From the NCBI GenBank assembly GCA_040002845.1, contig JBDUDR010000080.1:1-12206 (forward strand): a DNA stretch of 12,206 nucleotides, written 5' to 3'. Shown here piece by piece: positions 1 to 7,575 of the stretch. This DNA is from JBDUDR01 sp040002845. GTDB taxonomy: Bacteria > Actinomycetota > Actinomycetes > Propionibacteriales > Nocardioidaceae. Numbering within the stretch: the first letter of the stretch is position 1; every line of letters starts with the position of its first letter. The translations under genes were made by a program, and so were the position numbers. The notes beneath the pieces are model-generated. The model did no database searches, was not told the origin of the DNA, and saw nothing but the letters and a program-made list of their open reading frames with translations.

Positions 1-53
1 AGCACGAGGATCTGGCTACTGAGGAACAACCCAAAGCGGTCGCCGTAGGCTGA
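1..53 (+). CDS. 3' end of an unidentified plus-strand gene (partial)
   Basis: Reading from base 3 gives an open frame of 16 codons (HEDLATEEQPKAVAVG) ending in TGA at 51-53. The other two plus frames close at 20-22 and 46-48, so the frame choice is not certain. This one is favoured because its composition is protein-like and a strong plus-strand terminator begins 30 bases after the stop, as expected at the end of a transcription unit. Too little remains to name a family. Confidence 0.4.
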   Translation, partial: HEDLATEEQPKAVAVG

Positions 54-82
54 GACGCGTGGGCGCAACCCCTCGAACCACA

Positions 83-124
83 GTCGCTGACCCTCAGCCA
101 CCAAGTTGAGGGTCAGCGACTTTT
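83..124 (+). terminator. Rho-independent terminator
   Basis: A perfect 14-bp stem, GTCGCTGACCCTCA at 83-96 and its complement at 107-120, encloses a 10-base loop and is followed at once by TTTT (121-124), with another T-run at 129-132. The T-run lies on the plus side, so the hairpin mainly ends the plus-strand transcript entering from the left. The minus-strand gene that stops at 138 also runs into this stem but without a U-tract, so it may be a weaker stop for that gene. Confidence 0.88.
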
Positions 125-137
125 GCGGTTTTCAGGC

Positions 138-686
138 TCAGATGCTGAACCACTTGCCGAACTTGTGGAAGCGCGGCCACCAGTCGACGGCTGAGCCGTG
201 GGTGGCTCGCACGGCCAACCGGAATCGTCCGTGGTTATTGAGGCACGACCGAAGCAGGCGCAGGGTGCTGCGGCTCTTGGCCGTGTCGATGCTGAAAGAG
301 GACGATGGGCACGTTATGTCCGCGCCGAACTTCTTCCAGGTCTCGGCCTTTCGCAGAAACCACTCACTGCCGGAGTAGCCATCTACGGCGTACTCCGGTC
401 CAGGGTCCTTGCCGCGTGTGTCGATGTAGATCCTGAGCCCGGTGCCCATAGCGATGTTCTTCTGCTTAACCACCACGCGCAGGAACTTCGCACCCTCGCC
501 GACGAAGCGGTGAGTGACCCACTTGATGTCGATGCCGGCGCGCTGGGTCGCGCTGGCATTGGAGCTCGCGGGCTGACTCGACCCTCGTGTTCCGTGGCTG
601 GTGGCTGCGGTCGCGCTCGGTGCGACCGTTGCGGTGGCCAGCGCCGAGGCCACCACCATTGATGTTGCAATCATGCGGATGTTCAT
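138..686 (-). CDS. Small secreted protein of unknown function
   Basis: This is a 182-residue protein with a Sec signal peptide: a short basic start (MNIRM), a hydrophobic Ala/Val-rich stretch to about residue 25, and an Ala-rich cleavage region near residues 26-28. A Ser/Thr/Ala linker (about 30-50) leads to a compact domain (51-182) of alternating hydrophobic segments that looks like a beta sandwich, with exactly two cysteines (C126, C148) that could form one disulfide. It contains a DTRGKDPGPEYAVDGYSG segment (about 89-106). Similar small exported proteins are common in Nocardioides-like actinomycetes, but I know of no assigned role. The ATG at 684-686 is preceded by AGGGGG at a suitable distance, which fixes the start. 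It is transcribed alone. The family resemblance is from memory; export is well supported. Confidence 0.85.
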   Translation of the reverse strand: MNIRMIATSMVVASALATATVAPSATAATSHGTRGSSQPASSNASATQRAGIDIKWVTHRFVGEGAKFLRVVVKQKNIAMGTGLRIYIDTRGKDPGPEYAVDGYSGSEWFLRKAETWKKFGADITCPSSSFSIDTAKSRSTLRLLRSCLNNHGRFRLAVRATHGSAVDWWPRFHKFGKWFSI

Positions 687-808
687 TGCTCTACCCCCTG
701 ACAGGCATTGAGACCTGCCGCGGGTCAGCAGGTCATGGTGCAGAGTTGACGCGCGACGCAGCGGATCGGTTGCCCTGGGTCAGCCGATAGTTCGGGCCTA
801 GGCGAGGC

Positions 809-1173
809 CTAGGCGGCCTCGACGAGTCGGGTCGCCTCAGCCAGCGACATGCCGTATCGAGGAGCGTGCTGCGCACGAAGGTTGCGCGGCGGCCGTGGGT
901 CGAGATGACCCCGTCGGCTTCGAGCTCGCGATAGGCGCGTGCCACCGTGTTCGCGGCCAGCCCGAGGTCGGCTGCGAGCTGGCGGACCATCGTTGCCGTC
1001 GTCGAGGTGGCCACCGTCGCCGCCAGCAGGTCTCGCAATCCAATCGCCAGCACGACGTCTGCTGTGACGAGTTCGTCCTGGGGTGCGCCACGCTGACATC
1101 GACAGGCTGCGACTCGCCGCCGATGGCTTGGCGCCTCGGGAACGGTCTGGGCGCTGATCCGGGACGGAGCCAC
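809..1173 (-). pseudogene. Frameshifted GntR-family (YtrA-like) transcriptional regulator
   Basis: One minus frame carries a clear GntR winged-helix signature: VRQLAADLGLAANTVARAYR and then ELEADGVISTHGRRATFVRS. After LLD (near 855-860) this frame runs into unrelated residues, while the next frame continues with YGMSLAEATRLVEAA and stops at 809-811. That is the normal C-terminal end of short YtrA-type regulators. A small deletion of a few codons with loss of frame explains this. The N-terminal stretch before VRQLAADL (ATVATSTTAT, where a Pro/Gly-rich LPxG..LPxVRQ pattern is usual) is also diverged, and the start is unclear, so the right boundary is approximate. YtrA-type regulators normally sit beside an ABC transporter; none is adjacent here. 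A sequencing error could produce the frameshift alone, but not the eroded N-terminus as well. Confidence 0.7.
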
Positions 1174-1201
1174 GCTGCGATGAATCTGTCACCATCAACG
1201 T

Positions 1202-1621
1202 ATGCAGCCGCTCGTCGTTCGCGGGGTCGAGATCCCGGCCACCGACCTGCACTGGCGCTTCTCCCGTGCCAGAGGTCCCGGCGGACAGTCGGTCAACACC
1301 AGCGACTCGAGGGTCGAGTTGTCGTTCGACCTGGCTGCATCGGCGGCGCTCCCGGCACCTCAACGTGAGCGGGCGCTGGCCACGCTGGAAAGCCGACTGG
1401 TTGCCGGCGTGATCACAGTGGTTGCGGCTGAGCATCGTTCACAATGGCGCAACCGGCAGGCCGCGCTGACTCGCCTCCAGCAGATCCTGCACGACGCCAC
1501 CGCTCCCCCTGACCCCAAACGCCGACCGACCCGGCCAAGCCGAGCAGCCCGCCAGCGTCGCTTGGACGTCAAGCGCCGCCGTGGCGACACCAAACGGCTC
1601 CGGCAACCCCCCGGCGACTGA
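1202..1621 (+). CDS. arfB: ArfB/YaeJ-type peptidyl-tRNA hydrolase (ribosome rescue)
   Basis: The 139-residue product is a class-I release-factor-like catalytic domain without a codon-recognition domain. The GGQ motif is at residues 27-29 in the context GPGGQSVNTSDSRVEL, the conserved catalytic loop that hydrolyses the peptidyl-tRNA ester in the ribosomal P site. The C-terminus (about 108-134) is a lysine/arginine-rich tail; in ArfB this tail lies in the empty mRNA channel and senses ribosomes stalled on truncated messages. The length matches E. coli ArfB (140 residues). The ATG at 1202 has no obvious Shine-Dalgarno sequence, so a leaderless message is possible. It diverges from the broken GntR gene and converges on the discoidin remnant 9 bases downstream. 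Confidence 0.92.
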   Translation: MQPLVVRGVEIPATDLHWRFSRARGPGGQSVNTSDSRVELSFDLAASAALPAPQRERALATLESRLVAGVITVVAAEHRSQWRNRQAALTRLQQILHDATAPPDPKRRPTRPSRAARQRRLDVKRRRGDTKRLRQPPGD

Positions 1622-1630
1622 CCCTGCGGA

Positions 1631-1996
1631 CTACTCCTGGCCACCTGTGCTGCTGTAGACCTCCAGCTCGGTCATGTCCATGAACGTGCACCCACCGTGC
1701 GGCCTACCAGGGCAGTTGTTTGAGATGTCAGGCACCTGTGAGCTCACCATCCAGAACTTACGAACTGGACACCGGGCTGCGGCCTGTCGAGCTTCAGCTG
1801 GTTGACACGCCCGGTCGAATCGCGCGAAGGTCCCCTTGACCAACTCGGAGAACCTCGTCCCGTCGCTCAACACCTCGATGATGTAGTCGACAGTTGAGCT
1901 GTTGCCCGGGTCGCCGCAGGTGTTGGACGGATCGACACCGAAGCCGGGCGTGGGGGGTTCTGACGAGATAGGGACGGCGGGTCCGCCGGTCAATAG
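1631..1996 (-). pseudogene. C-terminal remnant of a discoidin (F5/8 type C) domain
   Basis: The frame ending in TAG at 1631-1633 encodes about 110 residues matching the second half of a discoidin-like domain of the kind found on secreted actinobacterial peptidases such as M36 fungalysins. Recognisable pieces are GVDPSNTCGDPGNSSTVDYI, EVLSDGTRFSELVKGTF, KFWMVSSQVPDISNNCPG and the closing GCTFMDMTELEVYS. There is no catalytic domain, no signal peptide and only half of the beta sandwich. The only start near its left boundary is a TTG (1994-1996) overlapping the stop of the DUF6529 gene as TTGA, so translation is possible but a folded product is doubtful. It is most simply the relic of a large exported hydrolase gene truncated by a rearrangement that placed DUF6529 in front of it. 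The family match rests on remembered motifs. Confidence 0.6.
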
Positions 1997-2553
1997 GAAG
2001 ATGTGTCGGCCTGGAAGTACCACACGGCCGAGGTGAGCACCACGATGACCAGCAGCGTGAACACCACGGCACCCGCCAGCGGCAACAGCCAACCCGGAGC
2101 CCGCCGGTAATGCAGGGCGATCAACTTGGTAACGAATGCGCCGTAGAACGCGGAGCCGGCCAGCGAGTGCAGCATCACCCGGTTGCTGTAGTCCTGGTAT
2201 CCCAGCGACCAGAGACAGTGATAGGCCACCGGGAGGCTGATGATGACGGCAGCGGCGCCGGAAAACCGGTGTACGACCCCGATCCGTCGAGATGGCGTGC
2301 CAGCCCCCAACCGTCCATAGAGGCGAAGCGCCGTGAGCAGCTGGACGAGCGCGAGTGCGCCCGCCGCGGTCGCCAGGGCCACCTTCATGTGGATGAGGCT
2401 GTCGAAGCCGAAGGTGGTGATGGCCTTACCAGTCGGCGTATGTTCCCGTCCGTAGACACCCAGCGCGACAGCGACGACTGCTCCGGCGGCCACCGCCGCG
2501 AGTGCGACCGACAGTTCGTTGCGACGAGCGACCCTGCTGCCTCCGAATGACAT
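1990..2553 (-). CDS. DUF6529 family membrane protein, cytochrome b561-like
   Basis: The 187-residue integral membrane protein has five likely helices, at about residues 14-34, 57-77, 98-116, 130-147 and 155-177. Histidines lie near helix ends (H55, H95, H112, H129), and the segment VVHRFSGAAAVIISLPVAYH resembles haem-binding four-helix cytochromes, so a b-type haem and a redox role are plausible. I recall DUF6529 proteins in actinomycetes near Rieske-type iron-sulfur genes; none is adjacent here. The ATG at 2551-2553 has AGGG 8 bases upstream and is preferred over a GTG at 2560-2562 that would add three residues. The stop overlaps a TTG codon of the downstream discoidin remnant. Membrane topology is well supported; haem binding is inference. 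Confidence 0.85.
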   Translation of the reverse strand: MSFGGSRVARRNELSVALAAVAAGAVVAVALGVYGREHTPTGKAITTFGFDSLIHMKVALATAAGALALVQLLTALRLYGRLGAGTPSRRIGVVHRFSGAAAVIISLPVAYHCLWSLGYQDYSNRVMLHSLAGSAFYGAFVTKLIALHYRRAPGWLLPLAGAVVFTLLVIVVLTSAVWYFQADTSSY

Positions 2554-2587
2554 GCGCGTCACCCTAGACCCGCCCGACCCAACTCTT

Positions 2588-2648
2588 CCCGCCGAGACGC
2601 CAGCTTTTCGGCGAATTTTCCGGCGTGTCGGGACGCAACTGGCGTCTC
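2588..2648. repeat. 61-nt palindromic intergenic element, copy A
   Basis: A perfect 10-bp inverted repeat, GAGACGCCAG (2594-2603) and CTGGCGTCTC (2639-2648), encloses a 35-base loop containing TTTTCGGCGAATTTTCCGGC. Plus-strand 2588-2648 aligns without gaps to minus-strand 7636-7576, with 48 of 61 positions identical by hand count, including the first 20 bases and parts of the loop. It begins inside the stop codon of the deacetylase-like gene (2647-2649) and fills most of the 93-bp gap to the DUF6529 gene. A hairpin placed there could end the deacetylase transcript, but the conserved loop suggests a repeated element rather than a chance terminator. Confidence 0.75.
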
Positions 2649-3714
2649 ATGGCGACGACGCGGCGCTCACGAACGCGGCGACCAACCGACCGAGCGTCGG
2701 CAGGTGATATCCCCCCTCCTGAACGATCACCGAAGGCAGATCCAGCTGGTCGAGCAGGACCTCGCCTGCCTGGCGGTACCCCTGCTCGGTCACCTGCAGC
2801 GGGCTCTCCGGGTCGTCCGCGGCCGCATCGACACCCAGTGACACCACGATTGCCGTCGAACCGTGCAAGGTCACCGCCTCCGCAAGCTCCCGGACACCGG
2901 CCAGGAACTCCGAATCGCCCGAACCCGGCACCACCGGCAGATTGAGGTTCGACCCGAAACCTTGGTCCACGCCGGCCTCGTCGGCGTACCCCACGAAGTG
3001 CGGGAACCACCCGGCCCCTGGGTCGACATGCACGGAGCCGTAGAACACGTCGCCGCGCGGGTAGAAGATCGCCTGGGTCCCGTTGCCGTGGTGAGCGTCG
3101 ACGTCGACCACGGCGACTCGGTCATGACCTCCATCGCGCAGCGCCTGGGCAGCCACGGCTGCGTTGTTCAGATAACACGAACCGCCATAGGCGTTCGCCG
3201 TCACGTGATGCCCCGGCGGTCGGCACAGCGCGTACACCGCATGTTCACCTTCGAGCACCCGATGGGCCGCCGTGAGCGCGCAGTCGACCGCCGCCCGCGC
3301 CGCCTCCCAGGTGCCCCGGCCCACCAAGGTCATCGTGTCGTAGCAGAACTCACCGGCCCTCCCATGCACCGCACTGGCTGGGTGCATCGGTATCCCACCC
3401 AGCATCGCGGCAGTCGGGAAGACGTACGGCACCACGCGGTCCTGCCCGGGGTCCTCGACGAACCCGGCGGCAACCCAGGCGTCGTGCACCCCTCGCAGAT
3501 GATCGGTGAGTCTCCGGCTGTGAACTCGGCCGAGGGTGTCGTCGTCGTACGCCTGTGCCTCAACAAAGGGATGTCCAGCTTTTCCGAGCACGTCACGGAT
3601 CACCGAGACACGCTCCGGCACCTCGGTGCCCGGTGTCGCCACCCCGACCCACACCTCTCGCTCCGGACGATGCTTGAGGCAGCTGGGCGACCAGACGACG
3701 GATATCGGCCGCAT
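2647..3714 (-). CDS. Histone deacetylase-like zinc amidohydrolase (HDAC/acetylpolyamine amidohydrolase family)
   Basis: The 355-residue product is a full-length arginase-fold deacetylase. The catalytic His pair is at 169-170 in RPPGHHVTANAYGGSCYLNN. Zinc ligands D206 and H208 are in VVDVDAHHGNG, the third ligand D296 is in SLGVDAAADDP, and the transition-state tyrosine Y336 is in QEGGYH. All active-site positions are therefore present. Family members remove acetyl groups from lysines, polyamines or other amines; bacterial ones often act on acetylpolyamines or related amides, so the substrate is open. ATG 3712-3714 gives the N-terminus MRPISVVWSP, which fits the family; the longer upstream open frame runs into the divergent peptidase gene and is not credible. 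The start lies 54 bp from that of the divergent P1 peptidase, so the two may share control. Confidence 0.93.
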   Translation of the reverse strand: MRPISVVWSPSCLKHRPEREVWVGVATPGTEVPERVSVIRDVLGKAGHPFVEAQAYDDDTLGRVHSRRLTDHLRGVHDAWVAAGFVEDPGQDRVVPYVFPTAAMLGGIPMHPASAVHGRAGEFCYDTMTLVGRGTWEAARAAVDCALTAAHRVLEGEHAVYALCRPPGHHVTANAYGGSCYLNNAAVAAQALRDGGHDRVAVVDVDAHHGNGTQAIFYPRGDVFYGSVHVDPGAGWFPHFVGYADEAGVDQGFGSNLNLPVVPGSGDSEFLAGVRELAEAVTLHGSTAIVVSLGVDAAADDPESPLQVTEQGYRQAGEVLLDQLDLPSVIVQEGGYHLPTLGRLVAAFVSAASSP

Positions 3715-3768
3715 GGGCGCCAGGATGCCAGGTGACCAGCGCAACCATGCATGCGGCAGGATGCGGGC

Positions 3769-4863
3769 ATGCCTCGTGCTGCTGACCTGGGAATTAGGAT
3801 CGGGCTGCTCCCGCCCGGTCCCACCAACTCCGTGCTCGACGTGTCCGGAGTGGGGCTGGGGCACACCACGGTCCACCGTGACGAGACCGACCCGCCCGCT
3901 GGGCGTGGCGTTGCCCGTACCGGCGTGACTGTGCTCTGCGTAGCCGACGACGCCTATCACCGGATGGTCCCTGCGGGTGGCGCGGTGCTCAACGGAGCTG
4001 GGGAGTGCACCGGATTCATCACATCGTCAGAGTGGGGATGCATCGAGACCCCCGTGTTCTTGACCTCGACGCTGCAACTGGGTCGTGTGTACGACGCCGC
4101 CTGTGAGCTGATGATCGAACGCCACCCGGAGGTTGCCGAGGACTTCATCATCCCCGTCGTCGCCGAGTGCGATGACTCGTTCCTGAACGACGCCCGGCGG
4201 ATGCAGGTCGACCGGAGCGACGTCGCGAATGCCTGGGAACAGGCCCTCGCATCACGGGGTAACCGGGCACCCCCCGCCGAAGGGGCGGTGGGATCGGGCA
4301 CGGGGATGACCTGTCTCGGGTTCAAGGGCGGGATCGGGACCGCCTCGCGGGTCACCCGGGAGGGCCATACAGTCGCGGTCTTGTTGATGACGAACTTCGG
4401 AGACCGTGATCGGCTCACCGTCGACGGCGTACCTGTCGGTCGGCTGCTGCCCCGCCCCTCACCGCCGGCAGCAAGGCCTCCGGCGGGATCATGCATCGGG
4501 GTTGTGGTCACCGACGCCGCGGTGGACGGAGCAGGCTGCGCGCGGCTCGCCAGGAGGATCGGCCTCGGGCTGGCTCGCGCCGGCTCGGTGGCTCACCACG
4601 GCAGCGGCGAGATCTTCCTGGCCTGCGGCCTGGGCGCACGGATGGACCGCGACGGGCAGTACGAGTCTCCGGTTACGGTGACCGGGCGCGCCCTTGACCT
4701 GCTCTTCGAAGGAGTTGTCGAGGCGAGCGAGGAGGCCGTGCTCAACTCGATGCTGGCTGCGCCGACCACGATCGGGCGCGACGGTCACGTCAGTCCCGGC
4801 CTGCCTCCCGAGGATGTGGTTCGTCTGCTGCATGAATACCGGGCGGGCGATGACGGCGGCTGA
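3769..4863 (+). CDS. P1-family (DmpA-like) aminopeptidase / self-cleaving N-terminal nucleophile hydrolase
   Basis: The 364-residue product carries the P1 peptidase landmarks: an N-terminal PTNSVLDVSGVGLGHTTV block, VPAGGAVLNGAGECTGF (about 67-83), GAVGSGTGMTCLGFKGGIGTASR (172 onward), and PAGSCIGVVVTDA, where G240-S241 is the expected self-cleavage site that frees Ser241 as nucleophile. The family includes DmpA (L- and D-amino-acid amides and peptides) and BapA (beta-peptides). The protein has no signal peptide, so it should be cytoplasmic. ATG 3769 is preceded by AGGA at 7 bases, better than ATG 3751, which has no ribosome site. The gene's last 14 bases overlap the start of the CocE-like hydrolase, so the two form an operon. 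Family is confident; D, L or beta specificity cannot be read. Confidence 0.93.
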   Translation: MPRAADLGIRIGLLPPGPTNSVLDVSGVGLGHTTVHRDETDPPAGRGVARTGVTVLCVADDAYHRMVPAGGAVLNGAGECTGFITSSEWGCIETPVFLTSTLQLGRVYDAACELMIERHPEVAEDFIIPVVAECDDSFLNDARRMQVDRSDVANAWEQALASRGNRAPPAEGAVGSGTGMTCLGFKGGIGTASRVTREGHTVAVLLMTNFGDRDRLTVDGVPVGRLLPRPSPPAARPPAGSCIGVVVTDAAVDGAGCARLARRIGLGLARAGSVAHHGSGEIFLACGLGARMDRDGQYESPVTVTGRALDLLFEGVVEASEEAVLNSMLAAPTTIGRDGHVSPGLPPEDVVRLLHEYRAGDDGG

Positions 4864-6817
4864 TCCGGAGCGGCTGGAGGTGCGCATCCCGATGGACGAC
4901 GGGGTTTCCCTGGCGGCCACGGTGTACACACCCGACGCGGCCAAGGGCCCGCAGCCATGCGTCCTGGAGGCGCTGCCGTACCGCAAGGACGACATCACCT
5001 CGTCGTACCGGCCCGAATACACCCGGCTGCGAGACGAGTTTTCGTACGCCGTGTGCCGGCTCGATCTGCGTGGGACGGGCTCGTCGGGCGGTGACGCCAC
5101 CGACGAGTACCCGGCTCGCGAGCAGCGGGACCTGGCCGAGGTCATCGGATGGATCGCCGAACAGGGTTGGTGTGATGGCAACGTCGGCATGTATGGCACG
5201 TCGTACTCCGGATTCAACTCGCTGCAGATGGCCTGTGAGAACCCGCCGCAGCTGAAGGCGATCATCGCCATCTACGCCACCGACGACCGCTACACCGACG
5301 ATGTCCACTACCGCGGTGGGGCATTGCGTTTCATCGACCTGGTCGACTACTGCCACTACATGACCCCGATGAACGCCCTCCCGCCGGTCCCGGCGGTCTG
5401 GGGCGACGGCTGGCGCGATGAATGGAAACGCCGCCTCGAAACCGTGGAGCCCTGGCTGTTCAGGTGGCTCAGTGAACGGTACGACGGGCCCTACTGGCGC
5501 CACGGTTCGGTGCGGCCGGAGTACGCGCGCATCGAATGCCCGGTCATGATCGTGGCCGGCTGGGCGGACGGATACCGGAACAACTCCTTCCGGACGGTGG
5601 AGGCGCTGCGCAAGGCCGGTGTGCCACACCGGTTGCTTGCCGGTCCCTGGGCGCACGCGGCGACAGACACGTCATTGCCCGGCCCGCGGATCGACCTGGT
5701 TCCGGAGATGGTGGCCTGGTGGGACCGCTGGCTGCGTGGCCGGGACAACGGGGTCGACAGCCGGCCCGAAGGGGCGTCCGGGACCGCCGCTGTCACCTGC
5801 TTCGTGCGCTCGTCGACGCGGCCCGAGCCAGACCTGGACGTCAGTCGTGGCGACTGGATCCGGGAGGAGTGGCCATCGCCGCGAGTGGCGGTGGAGTCAC
5901 GCGAGCTCGAGCCTCGGGGACCGTACGCCACCCGGCCTGATGTCGGTGTGGACGCCTGGATCGACTGCGCCGGACACCTGCCATACGGCCAGAGCCTCGA
6001 CCAGCGATTCGACGATGCGGCGTCGATGACCTGGGACTGGCCGGCCGACGAGTCGGTCCTCATCGGTCATCCGGTGGCTCGGCTTCGGGTGAGCGCGGAC
6101 GCGCCGGTGGCGTACTGCTCTGTGAAGCTCTGCGACGTCTTCCCGGACGGAACCTCGGCGCTGGTGACGCGTGGATCGCTCGACCTCACCCATCGAGACA
6201 GCCATGCGGCACCCCAGCCGCTCATTCCCGACGAGGAGTACGAGGTGGAGGTGGTCCTGGACGCCTGTGCCTACCGGTTCGAGGCCGGCCAGCTGATGCG
6301 GCTTTCCCTGTCGGGGGCGGACTGGCCCAATACCGAGGCGCCCCCCGGGCCGGTGCGTCTCATGGTCCATGGGGGATCTCTGGAACTGCCTCGTTGGCGC
6401 GGCCCATCGCCATACTCGCCTCCGGTGTTCGGTGCCCGGGACCAGACCTCCGAAGGCAACATCGACGGGATCGCCTGGCGCGTCGAGCGCGATGTGCTTC
6501 GCCGCCTTACGACGTGCGTTGTCGACCACGGCTCGACGTACGACATCCCGCACGCCGGCTCAGCCACCGAGCACTACAGCGGAAGGGTCAGCGTCCAGCA
6601 CCGGTCCTTCGAGCAACGGGCACACGCCGAGACCACGTTCACGGTTCGTTGGCCGGACGCCACCGTCACCACGCATGCGGTGATGAACCTGGTGACGTCA
6701 GGCGATGCGTACGACGTCGAGATCAGTTTGGTGGCACGCGAACAAGGAGTGCTGGTCGGCGATCGACACTGGAGCCGCAGGTTCCCGCGCGGACTGAGCC
6801 GAAGCGCGCCAGACTGA
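4850..6817 (+). CDS. CocE/NonD family alpha/beta hydrolase (X-Pro dipeptidyl-peptidase-like acyl esterase)
   Basis: The 655-residue protein has the three-part CocE architecture: an alpha/beta-hydrolase core (about 1-300, with a helical cap insert around 150-220) and a C-terminal jelly-roll domain (about 330-560) of the X-Pro dipeptidyl-peptidase C-terminal type. The last 90 or so residues (after WRVERDVLRR) extend beyond it. The nucleophile S118 is in MYGTSYSGFN, the acid is D241 in AGWADGY, and the base is H270 in GPWAHA; RLDLRGTGSSGG is the usual oxyanion-side strand. Relatives hydrolyse esters (cocaine, glutaryl derivatives) or amide bonds next to proline. ATG 4850 begins inside the P1 peptidase gene with a 14-bp overlap; ATG 4832 is an alternative adding six residues. 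Without a signal peptide it should be cytoplasmic. Substrate unknown. Confidence 0.93.
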   Translation: MTAADPERLEVRIPMDDGVSLAATVYTPDAAKGPQPCVLEALPYRKDDITSSYRPEYTRLRDEFSYAVCRLDLRGTGSSGGDATDEYPAREQRDLAEVIGWIAEQGWCDGNVGMYGTSYSGFNSLQMACENPPQLKAIIAIYATDDRYTDDVHYRGGALRFIDLVDYCHYMTPMNALPPVPAVWGDGWRDEWKRRLETVEPWLFRWLSERYDGPYWRHGSVRPEYARIECPVMIVAGWADGYRNNSFRTVEALRKAGVPHRLLAGPWAHAATDTSLPGPRIDLVPEMVAWWDRWLRGRDNGVDSRPEGASGTAAVTCFVRSSTRPEPDLDVSRGDWIREEWPSPRVAVESRELEPRGPYATRPDVGVDAWIDCAGHLPYGQSLDQRFDDAASMTWDWPADESVLIGHPVARLRVSADAPVAYCSVKLCDVFPDGTSALVTRGSLDLTHRDSHAAPQPLIPDEEYEVEVVLDACAYRFEAGQLMRLSLSGADWPNTEAPPGPVRLMVHGGSLELPRWRGPSPYSPPVFGARDQTSEGNIDGIAWRVERDVLRRLTTCVVDHGSTYDIPHAGSATEHYSGRVSVQHRSFEQRAHAETTFTVRWPDATVTTHAVMNLVTSGDAYDVEISLVAREQGVLVGDRHWSRRFPRGLSRSAPD

Positions 6818-6844
6818 CGTCCGACGTCGACTTGAGGAGCGATG

Positions 6845-7435
6845 ATGCACTGGGGACAGATCTGGTCAGACATGGCAGACCTGCAGATCAGCGGTGGCGA
6901 GAAGATCCTTCGCACGGTTGCCGTGTACCTCGGGCTCGCGATCCTGCTGCGCCTGGCCGGAAAGCGGATGCTGGCCCAGCTGAACAACTTCGACCTCGTG
7001 GTTGTCCTGCTGCTGTCCAACGTCGTTCAAAACGCAGTGATCGGCCCGGACAACTCGGTCTCCGGAGGTCTCCTGGGTGCAGCAACGCTGCTCGCGTTCA
7101 ATGCGCTGTACGTACGCTTCGGGACCGCCAGCGCGCGGCTCCAATGGCTGCTGGAAGGCCGGCCAACGGAGCTGGTCAGGCAGGGCGAGTTCGAGCACGC
7201 ACGCATCAGGCGCCTCGGCCTGAAGGAGTCCGAGGTGCTCGCTGCCCTGAAGCATCAGGGCGCCGACTCGGTCGGTGAAGTAGAGAACGCAACGATGTCC
7301 CCCGGCGGGTCCCTCGTGGTCGAGCTGGACCGGGACGCGCAGGACGCGTCGCTGCTGGAGCTGCGTACCGAGCTGGACCGACTGCGCATGCACCTCGACG
7401 ATCGGTTCAGCCAGCTGGAGCGTCGCCTGCGATGA
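6845..7435 (+). CDS. DUF421 (YetF-like) membrane protein
   Basis: The product is about 196 residues. It has three N-terminal hydrophobic segments (about 22-40, 48-66 and 72-90, the second containing DLVVVLLLSNVVQNAVIGPD), typical of DUF421, then a cytoplasmic domain with LEGRPTELVRQGEFEHARIR and a closing charged coiled coil (LLELRTELDRLRMHLDDRF, about 169-196). The biochemical function of this widespread family is not established; Bacillus YetF-type proteins are linked to spore or envelope properties. GAGGAG at 6834-6839 sits 5 bases before ATG 6845 but only 2 before ATG 6842, so 6845 is preferred. The gene starts 27 bases after the CocE-like gene with no visible terminator between, so it may share that transcript without sharing its function. 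Confidence 0.87.
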   Translation: MHWGQIWSDMADLQISGGEKILRTVAVYLGLAILLRLAGKRMLAQLNNFDLVVVLLLSNVVQNAVIGPDNSVSGGLLGAATLLAFNALYVRFGTASARLQWLLEGRPTELVRQGEFEHARIRRLGLKESEVLAALKHQGADSVGEVENATMSPGGSLVVELDRDAQDASLLELRTELDRLRMHLDDRFSQLERRLR

Positions 7436-7575
7436 CCCCCCAATTCGCCGAGACGCCGACGTACGGGTTCATGCCTGTGACGTTCGCCGAGGTACGAGTC
7501 TGGCACCCAAGATCACCATGGCAGGCACGAACACGTACCTCAGTGACGAGGTGGCGTGGAAGCCGGCGCCCCACC

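Noticed and set aside
793..818. Direct repeat of GGCCTAGGCG just downstream of the GntR remnant.
   Set aside because: Two short GC-rich units with no further copies or known role; not enough to call an element.
2647..3960. 437-residue extended reading frame for the deacetylase-like gene.
   Set aside because: The first 82 residues overlap the divergent P1 peptidase gene and do not look like the family; ATG 3714 gives the normal N-terminus.
4694..4849. Upstream extension of the CocE-like reading frame.
   Set aside because: This stretch codes for the P1 peptidase in another frame; family similarity begins at ATG 4850.
7441..7460. AATTCGCCGAGACGCC, considered as a third partial copy of the 61-nt element.
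   Set aside because: Only about ten bases match the loop of copy A, and the flanks do not align or pair.
7489..7541. Inverted repeat GAGGTACG / CGTACCTC after the DUF421 gene, considered as a terminator.
   Set aside because: The 8-bp stem has a 37-base loop and no T-run; too weak to call.
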